Assembly: GCF_035938995.1 (NCBI RefSeq)
Contig: NZ_DASZGI010000247.1
Coordinates: 1 to 11,202 of the forward strand
Length of the DNA: 11,202 bases
Direction: 5' to 3'
Source of the DNA: DASZGI01 sp035938995
GTDB taxonomy: Bacteria; Actinomycetota; Actinomycetes; Streptomycetales; Catenulisporaceae
The notes beneath the pieces were generated by a model, which saw only the letters and a program-made list of their open reading frames with translations, was not told the origin of the DNA and ran no database searches. Below are positions 6,268 to 11,202 of the stretch, in pieces. Position numbers and translations under genes: made by a program. How positions within the stretch are numbered: the stretch's first letter is position 1; every line of letters starts with the position of its first letter.

Positions 6268-6711
6268 GTGAGTAGCCCAAGCTGGGCTGTTGACCCTCCG
6301 CTATCGGAGGGAGATCGGGGGTCTCGCATGAGACCCGACCTGAAAGACCTCGACAACGACGCTCGCCTGCCTCGGACCGACTACCGCCTGGACACCGCGG
6401 TGGACGCCGGAGGGCCCGTTCCGAGCGTCGCCCCAAAGCTCGCCCATCCGCCGCGTTCCGGCGCGGAGTCCCGGTCAAACGAACGGCTCGGGCGCTTGCT
6501 GCGCCAGAAGAAGGGCCCGGACGCCGTCATGCTCGTCGTGCTGTCCGTGGCCTTGTTCTTCGGTTTGATCGGCTTGGCGGTGCACTTCCTGTGGATCGTG
6601 TCCATCATCGTGATGGCCCTGGGACTGGGATTCATCGTCGCGGACAGCCGACGGGACCGCATCGACATGGCCAACCAACGCACCGAAAGGGCACACGCGG
6701 ACGCGCCGTGA
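6268..6711 (+). CDS. Small membrane protein with two transmembrane segments
   Basis: Read from GTG 6268 the protein has 147 residues; from the internal ATG 6328 it has 127. GTG 6268 has AGGAG 7 nt upstream, close to ideal, so I prefer it. ATG 6328 lies in the loop of a hairpin (6319-6336). The first 80 residues are hydrophilic and end in a basic patch (NERLGRLLRQKKGPD). Two adjacent hydrophobic segments follow (about 85-104 and 106-126), then a charged tail (SRRDRIDMANQRTERAH). Both ends are therefore probably cytoplasmic. I do not recognise the family; actinobacteria carry many such two-span proteins. A very strong hairpin lies 190 bp downstream. Confidence 0.75.
   Translation: MSSPSWAVDPPLSEGDRGSRMRPDLKDLDNDARLPRTDYRLDTAVDAGGPVPSVAPKLAHPPRSGAESRSNERLGRLLRQKKGPDAVMLVVLSVALFFGLIGLAVHFLWIVSIIVMALGLGFIVADSRRDRIDMANQRTERAHADAP
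6294..6336 (+). promoter_or_regulatory. Tandem hairpins at the start region of the two-span membrane gene
   Basis: CCCTCCG/CGGAGGG (6294-6300, 6305-6311, loop CTAT) and GGGTCTC/GAGACCC (6319-6325, 6330-6336, loop GCAT) are two perfect 7-bp stems with 4-nt loops, 7 nt apart. The first buries a GGAGGG ribosome-site-like sequence and the second holds the alternative ATG 6328 in its loop and stem. They could control translation from that ATG, or act as an attenuator inside the longer reading frame. Confidence 0.5.
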
Positions 6712-7040
6712 TCCTCGGTCCGCGTTCCAGGCGCCGCACGACAGGCTTCGGCCGCTAAACTGAAGAATATCAGCGTACCGCCAAACCGAATCAGTGGCGC
6801 CTGAACGGCCATCACCGATGCAGTGGTGTAAGACCACTGGCTGATCCGCGATGACCAGCGCCGTCGCGGACCGTATCACTCGGTGGATTTTCTCCTGTCC
6901 CGGCAGTGCGACGACGAAAGCGGGTCGTCGCACTGCCGCCTGCCGTTTCCTGGTGCGGGTCGGGCGCCTGGCGCGGCCGACGCAGGCCGAAGCGCGCTGG
7001 GCGGTTGGGCGACAAGGTCCGGCGGGTGCGGGTCGGCTGG
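6712..7040. other. Intergenic region with two hairpins between convergent genes
   Basis: I see no convincing gene in these 329 bp. A 7-bp stem (CAGTGGT at 6821-6827, ACCACTG at 6833-6839) and the much stronger hairpin at 6901-6938 lie here. A locally AT-rich pocket around 6755-6775 (contains GAAGAATATCAG) might be part of a promoter, but no matching -35 box is evident. Confidence 0.5.
6901..6938. terminator. Strong hairpin, likely bidirectional terminator
   Basis: CGGCAGTGCGACGAC (6901-6915) pairs perfectly with GTCGTCGCACTGCCG (6924-6938), giving a 15-bp GC-rich stem with an 8-nt loop. It lies between the stops of a plus-strand gene (6711) and a minus-strand gene (7041), as expected for a shared terminator. 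Neither side has a U-tract. Confidence 0.7.
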
Positions 7041-7238
7041 TTATTTGCTGGGTTGGGGTGCGACGCAGGAGACCTTCGGATTGACCCCGACGTAGTTGAG
7101 TGGGCCGGCCAGGATGGTGACCAGGATGGTGCCCGCCTTCGCGCAGTTGGTGCTGCCGGTGTCGTAGTAGTGGCGCTGGCTGCCGGCCAGGGTGCCGATG
7201 AGCAGCCAGATGACGAGTAGTACTGATCCGATGCGCAT
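7041..7238 (-). CDS. Conserved small membrane/secreted protein (65 aa)
   Basis: The protein begins with a hydrophobic segment (residues 1-18, MRIGSVLLVIWLLIGTLA) that could be a signal anchor. A polar loop with GSTNCAKAG follows, then a second hydrophobic stretch (about 36-50) and the tail GVNPKVSCVAPQPSK. Cys32 and Cys58 flank the second hydrophobic stretch and could form a disulfide if both are outside the cytoplasm. From memory, short proteins with this pattern (N-terminal anchor, TNCA, AGPLNY, GVNPKV) recur in actinobacteria as hypothetical proteins; their function is unknown to me. ATG 7238 has GGGAGA about 6 nt upstream. The hairpin at 6901-6938 probably terminates it. Confidence 0.85.
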   Translation of the reverse strand: MRIGSVLLVIWLLIGTLAGSQRHYYDTGSTNCAKAGTILVTILAGPLNYVGVNPKVSCVAPQPSK

Positions 7239-7372
7239 GGTTATCTCCCGTGGTCACGTCGTACAACGGTGCGTGCGGCGCCGTCCGATCGGTGTCGCTG
7301 TTCCGGCTGCCGGGCCGGGGCTTGCGATAAGATCGCAGGACCCTGACGCGCGCGGCGGCGTGCGTTCGGAGT

Positions 7373-7744
7373 TCAGGCAGCCGCCACCGGCCATACCCCG
7401 GACCTCCCGTCGAGCGCGGCGGCAGGGTCGGGCGGGGCCATCACACAGTCCGGGCGTGCGTGTAACCCCACCAGCTCGAACAGTCGGGCGACCGCGAGTG
7501 ACGCCACGGCCACGTGAACGCTGCCGCCCCTCGTGCGCACGTGGCGGTCTAGGGCGGTCAGGGCACGCAGTCCGGCGCAGTCGATGAAGGCGACCTGGGA
7601 CAGGTCCAGCGCGACCGTCCCGGTCGCGGGACCGGCCAGCATCAACAGTCGAAGAAGCAGATCCCCGGCGGTGGCCAGGTCGACCTCACCGCGCACGGTG
7701 ATCACATGCAGGAATTCGTCGCGCCTAGTGGAGATGACGTCCAT
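7373..7744 (-). CDS. STAS-domain protein, anti-sigma factor antagonist-like, no Ser phosphoacceptor
   Basis: This 123-residue protein is a single STAS domain of the SpoIIAA/RsbV type. It shows VRGEVDLATAGDLL near the N-terminus, the beta strand VALDLSQVAFIDCAGLRAL (44-62), GGSVHVAVAS and VARLFELVGL. Family members bind an anti-sigma kinase when unphosphorylated, releasing a sigma factor. They are switched off by phosphorylation of a Ser/Thr after the conserved Asp (DSSG in SpoIIAA). Here the motif is DCAG (55-58), so neither residue can be phosphorylated in the usual way. I prefer ATG 7744 (GAGG 7 nt upstream) over GTG 7756. No kinase, phosphatase or sigma gene is adjacent. It may be constitutively active or may serve another STAS role such as scaffolding. 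Confidence 0.88.
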   Translation of the reverse strand: MDVISTRRDEFLHVITVRGEVDLATAGDLLLRLLMLAGPATGTVALDLSQVAFIDCAGLRALTALDRHVRTRGGSVHVAVASLAVARLFELVGLHARPDCVMAPPDPAAALDGRSGVWPVAAA

Positions 7745-8267
7745 GTACGGCCTCACGCTTCGGGTCGCGGGAGCACCGAGTGCGCTGACGGCGAAAGTGT
7801 GGCCGGGTTCCGGCCGGGCCGCACGCCGCGACGCATCCTGCGCGCCGGGAAATCACGGCGCCGGGGTCCGGAGCGTCAAGGGCTACCTGGAGAGTACAGC
7901 CGCCGACATGCGCATGGAACCTGGTGGGACCGGTGCTGCCGAAAGCAGACGGCCCACAGCGCCTGCCCCGATCGACCGGGCGGAAGCCGTGTCTGCCAGA
8001 GGTTAGCAGGGGTCTGCTTCATGTCCTGGTCGGTTTGTCATGCGTCCACGACGCGGTTGACCACGCTGGTGACGGTCCGCGGCAGGCGGGCGGCGGCCGA
8101 CCCGGGGGCGTGGCCGCCGTGATTGTCAGTATCGCCGCCACCTCGCAGCTCCGGCGCAGAAGTCGCCGGTCCGCCCGGGTGTGCAACCGCGTGCGCGGGA
8201 CATACGGGGATCAATGACCGCCGGGGTGGAGTGGCGGGTGAGGGTCGAGATGTCGAAGGGACGTGGC
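7745..8267. other. Intergenic region of about 520 bp
   Basis: This lies between the divergent STAS gene and the ParB/Srx-like gene, so both promoters should be here; none stands out. An 8-bp stem (CGGCGGCC 8091-8098, GGCCGCCG 8112-8119, 13-nt loop) is the main structure. Open frames on both strands lack recognisable motifs and look spurious. Confidence 0.5.
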
Positions 8268-8669
8268 ATGGTGACGAAGACACTCAGCGTGAAGTGGGCG
8301 GATGCCCCGGCGCAGCACGACTACCCGGCGGCCGCGTCGTTCTTGCGGCTCATGGCCGCTCCAGCGCAGGTGGAGATCCTGACCGCGCTGCTGTCGCGGG
8401 CGCCCACCGTGCAGCAGCACGCCAAGGACATCCTGCGGGCGGCCCGGCTGGCGCTGCTTCCCGCGGATGACCCCGAGGTCGGCAGAGACCTCAAGAACGT
8501 CGCCAAGGGCAACGCGCTCTCGCCGATCCTTCTGGTCCGCGGCGATCTGGGCCAGGGCCGCGACCTGCAAATCGCCGACGGGTATCACCGGGTGTGCGCC
8601 AGCTACCACCTGGGCGAGGACACCGAGATCCCGTGCCGCCTCGTCGACCTGCCCGCGATCGCCGCGTAG
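8268..8669 (+). CDS. ParB/sulfiredoxin-like domain protein
   Basis: The 133-residue protein starts at ATG 8268, chosen because AAGGGA lies 6 nt upstream; several earlier in-frame starts exist. The first part (LSVKWADAPAQHDYPAAASFLRLM) is followed by a helical middle. The core then reads LSPILLVRGDLGQGRDLQIADGYHRVCASYHLGEDTEIPCRLVDL. A strand plus an ADGYHR (103-108) motif followed by a helix and an IPCR strand is the layout of the ParB N-terminal/sulfiredoxin fold, in which this Gly-x-x-Arg region binds nucleotide. From memory, proteins of this type are common in actinobacteria and remain hypothetical. There is no DNA-binding helix-turn-helix, so a partition role is unlikely. It is followed by the aquaporin gene after 28 bp, and the two are probably co-transcribed. 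Confidence 0.8.
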   Translation: MVTKTLSVKWADAPAQHDYPAAASFLRLMAAPAQVEILTALLSRAPTVQQHAKDILRAARLALLPADDPEVGRDLKNVAKGNALSPILLVRGDLGQGRDLQIADGYHRVCASYHLGEDTEIPCRLVDLPAIAA

Positions 8670-8697
8670 GCCGCGGCGCCGAGACCGGGACCGCGTC

Positions 8698-9573
8698 GTG
8701 ACGCAACCCCAGCAGCCCGGCGATGCGGGACCGACGCCAGGGCGTGACGGGCCCGATCGCGTCGAGGCTCTCGTGCGTGCCCGCCACGGGACGCGGATCG
8801 CGGCCGTGTTGGAACGCGAGCCGGTGTGGGCCCGCGACTTCAACAACCTCTCCTACGAGGGGCGCCGACTCTTCAGCGAACTTTTCGGGACCTTCCTGCT
8901 GGTCCTGGCCGGCGCCGGGGCAGCGGTCCTGGACGCGGCCACCCACGGCCAGATCGGCCGCGCCGCCGCAGTCACGGCCCCCGCGCTGACCGTGCTCGCC
9001 GTGATCCTTTTCATGGGCGCCGTCTCCGGCGCGCACCTGAACCCTGTCGTGAGCGTCGCCTTCGCACTGCGCGGCGACTTCGCCTGGCGCCGGGTCCCCG
9101 GCTACCTCGCCGCCCAGTGCGCGGGCGCCGCGCTGGCCGCCCTCGTGCTGCGGGCGACCTTCGGCAACGTGGCGCACCTGGGCGCGACCCTGCCCGGACC
9201 GGGCTTCACCACTACGCAGGCCTTCGCCGTCGAAGCCGTGCTCAGCCTCGGGCTGGTCAGCACGATCCTGGGCACCGCGTCGAGCGCACAGAACATCGGG
9301 CCGCTGTCCGCGGTCGGCGTCGGCGCCTACATCGCGATGGCGGGCCTGTGGGCCAGCCCGGTCAGCGGCGCGTCCATGAACCCGGCCCGCTCGCTAGGAC
9401 CCGCGCTGCTCAGCGGGGACCTGCACGGTCTGTGGATCTACCTGACCGCGCCGGTGCTCGGTGCGCTCGTGGCCGTGGGCGCCGCCTGGATCCTGCGCGG
9501 ACCCGGTGGCGGGCCCAGCGGATCCCGCGCCGCCCAGGGCACCTTGCAACACCCCGACGTCGGACACGACTGA
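8698..9573 (+). CDS. Aquaporin/MIP-family channel with atypical NPV box
   Basis: The 291-residue membrane channel has six predicted helices and two half-helix boxes. The first is SGAHLNPVV (NPV at 115-117 instead of NPA) and the second SGASMNPARS (NPA at 228-230, Arg231). NPAR followed by S, not D, points away from glycerol facilitators. By hand alignment with E. coli AqpZ, the filter residues Phe43, His174 and Thr183 correspond to Pro95, Leu191 and Ala225, so the pore is probably wider and less polar than a strict water channel. A cytoplasmic N-terminal extension of about 58 residues (ending ARDFNNLSYEGRRLF) makes it longer than AqpZ (231). GTG 8698 is the likely start, with only a weak ribosome site. 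The gene follows the ParB/Srx-like gene closely. Solute (water, small neutral compounds or gases) is undetermined. Confidence 0.93.
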   Translation: MTQPQQPGDAGPTPGRDGPDRVEALVRARHGTRIAAVLEREPVWARDFNNLSYEGRRLFSELFGTFLLVLAGAGAAVLDAATHGQIGRAAAVTAPALTVLAVILFMGAVSGAHLNPVVSVAFALRGDFAWRRVPGYLAAQCAGAALAALVLRATFGNVAHLGATLPGPGFTTTQAFAVEAVLSLGLVSTILGTASSAQNIGPLSAVGVGAYIAMAGLWASPVSGASMNPARSLGPALLSGDLHGLWIYLTAPVLGALVAVGAAWILRGPGGGPSGSRAAQGTLQHPDVGHD

Positions 9574-9600
9574 CCTGGGTGTACGGGCCTGACAGGTTAG
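9570..9600 (+). terminator. Possible terminator after the aquaporin gene
   Basis: CTGACCTG (9570-9577) can pair with CAGGTTAG (9593-9600), eight pairs including one G-U, around a 15-nt loop. It begins at the aquaporin stop codon. No U-tract follows. Confidence 0.35.
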
Positions 9601-9886
9601 GTACGCGGCTGGCGGGTGGTTGGCTGGCGAGAGAGTTGAGCAGGCACGCCACCCCACAAGGTTCCGACCCGCAGACCGGCTCGGTCCGAACCGGCCGCTC
9701 GTGATCAAGCCGTACTTCGGCGCGGCGTCGGCCAACCCGTCCTCGTGTTCTGTCTCGGCAGGCACGCTCGCGATGGCCCTGACCTACGGTGTGGGCCTGC
9801 TCCTGCGGGCGTCAGGAGCCTGACCACGTCGAAGTCTCCCCGCCGACGGTGCGGACGGCTGCTACCAAGGAATGGCTATCAACGCT
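9574..9886. other. Intergenic region with possible gene remnant
   Basis: These 313 bp separate the aquaporin stop from the convergent STAS gene. Besides the hairpin at 9570-9600, the plus-strand frame ending at 9823 encodes SAGTLAMALTYGVGLLLRAS. This resembles the last membrane helix of VIT/CCC1-type transporters, but nothing upstream fits the rest of such a protein. It may be a decayed remnant; I do not call a gene. Confidence 0.35.
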
Positions 9887-10282
9887 CTACAGCACTGACG
9901 CCGCCTGCTGCGGGGACGCGAGGCCGGGCGAAGAGCCGACACTCATGCCCGCTACGGCGTCGGCGACGGTGTCGAATACCGGCAGCACCCGGGTCATGTC
10001 GGTGATCGCCAGGACCCGGCGGACTCGGGCGTGGGCGGCCAAAAGGCGCAGCCAACCCTGCTGCTCGCGGGCACGGGTGTGGCCTCGCAGCAGCACGGTG
10101 ATTCCGCAGGCGTCGCAGAACACGAGGTCCGCCGCGTTCAGGACCACGCGGTGATCGCCCGCGGCGGCGAGCGCGGCCAGATGCTGGTCGAGCTGTGGGC
10201 CGGTCACCAAGTCCAGCTCTCCGGACACCGCGAGGACCACGACTCCGTTCTCACGGCGCTCGCACACACGCAATTGCTCCAT
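9887..10282 (-). CDS. STAS-domain protein, anti-sigma factor antagonist-like, DACG motif
   Basis: This 131-residue protein is a second STAS domain. It shows VVVLAVSGELDLVTGPQLD, the strand RVVLNAADLVFCDACGITVL, a helix (RGHTRAREQQG), WLRLLAAHARVRRVLAITDM and the C-terminal part PVFDTVADAV. The phosphorylation motif is DACG (57-60) in place of DSSG/DSTG, so it lacks the usual Ser/Thr. Cys59 is present next to Cys56. I chose ATG 10282, with GAGG 9 nt upstream; ATG 10288 is only 3 nt from that site. It converges on the aquaporin gene and has no kinase or sigma partner nearby. It is a paralogue in fold, not a close copy, of the STAS protein at 7373-7744. Confidence 0.88.
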   Translation of the reverse strand: MEQLRVCERRENGVVVLAVSGELDLVTGPQLDQHLAALAAAGDHRVVLNAADLVFCDACGITVLLRGHTRAREQQGWLRLLAAHARVRRVLAITDMTRVLPVFDTVADAVAGMSVGSSPGLASPQQAASVL

Positions 10283-10440
10283 GGTCATCGACCTCGCGCG
10301 CTGTGGACGATCAGCAAGTGTGAGTTGGCACCCGAGGTCTTGGGGCATCGTATGAAGCTTATGCAGTGCGGCGAGGTTTGTCGTCGCTTCGCCACCACAC
10401 GCCACCTACGTCCACTCCCGCCACACGATTCGGCCGCGTT

Positions 10441-10452
10441 GCCTTTAAAGGC
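10441..10452. promoter_or_regulatory. Perfect 12-bp palindrome, possible operator
   Basis: GCCTTTAAAGGC is a perfect palindrome with an AT-only centre in GC-rich DNA. It lies 159 bp upstream of the STAS start (10282), where an upstream operator could lie. The binding protein is unknown. Confidence 0.35.
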
Positions 10453-10797
10453 GCACGGTGAGGGGACCGCGTTCCGCGCAGGTGCTGGGCGATCGGGCGG
10501 GTCCACGGGCCGGTGGTCGACGCGGGGTTGTCAGCCGCAACACCGTCGTCGTGGTGCGCGTGTGCCCGGTGGCCCGCCTCGCCGCTGGGGGCCATACGCA
10601 GTCCACGCAGCCGTCCGCCGTCGCGCGCGGATTGACAGGCCAATCGTGTCCCTCGTGCGGGTCGTTGTTCGTGTCCGCCCAGGTCGATAGCAGTATGATG
10701 AGGGTGTCACCCCGGACCCCGGCGGCGAAGCATCCACGCCAATCGCGGATCTTCTTACCACGGTTCGGGGTTTTCGCATCCCCTGACCGATCCGGAT

Positions 10798-10814
10798 CTG
10801 GGCCACAGGCCCAG
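10798..10814. repeat. Short hairpin upstream of the GlsB-like gene
   Basis: CTGGGCC (10798-10804) and GGCCCAG (10808-10814) form a perfect 7-bp stem with a 3-nt loop, 84 bp before ATG 10898. It may be part of a leader structure or a weak terminator. Confidence 0.4.
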
Positions 10815-10897
10815 GCGACTCCGGTGGACCTCGTGAGACGACCGCGCAGCGGATGCGGATCTGTGTTTGAACGCTGTCATCTCACCCAGGAGTCCTC

Positions 10898-11170
10898 ATG
10901 GGCGTCATCGCCTGGATCGTGCTCGGAATCATCGTCGGCGTCATCGCCGAACACTTCGTCAGCGGCCGCAAGTCACACGGCCTGATCGTCACCTGCCTGA
11001 TCGGCATCGCCGGAGCGCTGCTGGGCGGATGGATAGCCACCACGGTCTTCCACGTCCACAGCCTCCAGGGCTTCTTCAACCTCTCCACCTGGATCACCGC
11101 ACTGGCCGGATCGGTCGTCCTGCTCGGCGCCGCCCAACTCGTCGAAGGCCGACGCAGCCTGCGCCGGTGA
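10898..11170 (+). CDS. GlsB/YeaQ/YmgE-family stress response membrane protein
   Basis: This 90-residue protein belongs to the transglycosylase-associated (GlsB/YeaQ/YmgE) family of small inner-membrane proteins. It has three hydrophobic segments (about 2-18, 28-50 and 62-82) with the typical Gly-rich pattern IVLGIIVGVIAEHFVSGRK, then LIGIAGALLGGWIATTVF, and ends in basic residues (EGRRSLRR). The length matches the family (about 80-90). Members are often induced by stationary phase or by acid and osmotic stress; their biochemical role is unsettled. ATG 10898 has AGGAG 5 nt upstream, a strong site. It stands alone on the plus strand with a long leader region of unknown content. Confidence 0.93.
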   Translation: MGVIAWIVLGIIVGVIAEHFVSGRKSHGLIVTCLIGIAGALLGGWIATTVFHVHSLQGFFNLSTWITALAGSVVLLGAAQLVEGRRSLRR

Positions 11171-11202
11171 GCGAGCACACCACTGCCCGCCGCAGCACTG
11201 CG

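Larger units (their letters stand above)
10283..10897. other. Divergent intergenic region of 615 bp
   Basis: This stretch separates the minus-strand STAS gene from the plus-strand GlsB-like gene. Frames on both strands lack motifs. It holds a 12-bp palindrome (10441-10452), a -10-like TATGAT (10694-10699) without a good -35 partner, a GGGTGTCACCC inverted repeat (10702-10712) and a hairpin (10798-10814). Confidence 0.5.

Noticed and set aside
6027..6275. Cys-rich 82-residue frame overlapping the next gene start
   Set aside because: A plausible ribosome-site-like sequence exists, but codon use is weaker than in neighbouring genes and no motif is recognisable.
8467..8697. N-terminal extension of the aquaporin into the ParB/Srx-like gene
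   Set aside because: It reads the preceding gene in another frame and gives Arg/Ser-rich nonsense; GTG 8698 is a better start.
10458..10985. A 175-residue plus-strand frame before and into the GlsB-like gene
   Set aside because: No motif, and its end overlaps the real gene in another frame.
1..11202. CRISPR array, insertion sequence or tRNA genes
   Set aside because: I saw no regularly spaced repeats, transposase motifs, terminal inverted repeats or tRNA cloverleaf signatures.

Overview
The window is high-GC DNA (roughly 70 %) with strongly G/C-biased third codon positions. The protein families fit an actinomycete (Streptomyces/Catenulispora-like): STAS antagonists, an NPV-type aquaporin, a GlsB/YmgE protein and a b6-type cytochrome operon. 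The genus cannot be fixed from the sequence alone. There are no rRNA or tRNA genes, CRISPR arrays, insertion sequences or integrases that I can see.

Left part (1-1985): a partial MarR-family regulator on the minus strand and a divergent alpha/beta hydrolase of the epoxide hydrolase/dehalogenase type. They share a 39-bp near-perfect palindrome that overlaps both predicted promoters, a classic autoregulated MarR-hydrolase module. About 660 bp without a convincing gene follow.

Middle part (1986-6711): an unrecognised protein with two membrane segments and a long helical C-terminus (plus strand) converges on a four-gene minus-strand cluster. In transcription order the cluster holds a coiled-coil orphan, a 59-aa single-span protein, a four-helix b6-type dihaem cytochrome b and a membrane-anchored protein with a large probably extracytoplasmic domain. 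The last three genes overlap by 4 bp (ATGA) and so look translationally coupled. No Rieske protein, cytochrome c or PEWY motif is visible. This is the best candidate for a poorly described membrane redox complex. A plus-strand two-helix membrane protein follows; its start region holds two tandem hairpins.

Right part (6712-11202): a set of small genes of stress or envelope character. These are a conserved 65-aa membrane protein, two separate STAS (SpoIIAA/RsbV-like) proteins that both lack the Ser/Thr phosphoacceptor (DCAG and DACG), a ParB/sulfiredoxin-like protein followed 28 bp later by an aquaporin with an atypical NPV box and selectivity filter, and a GlsB/YeaQ/YmgE membrane protein. No partner kinase or sigma factor is encoded here. 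Several long intergenic stretches hold hairpins and short perfect palindromes but no convincing genes.
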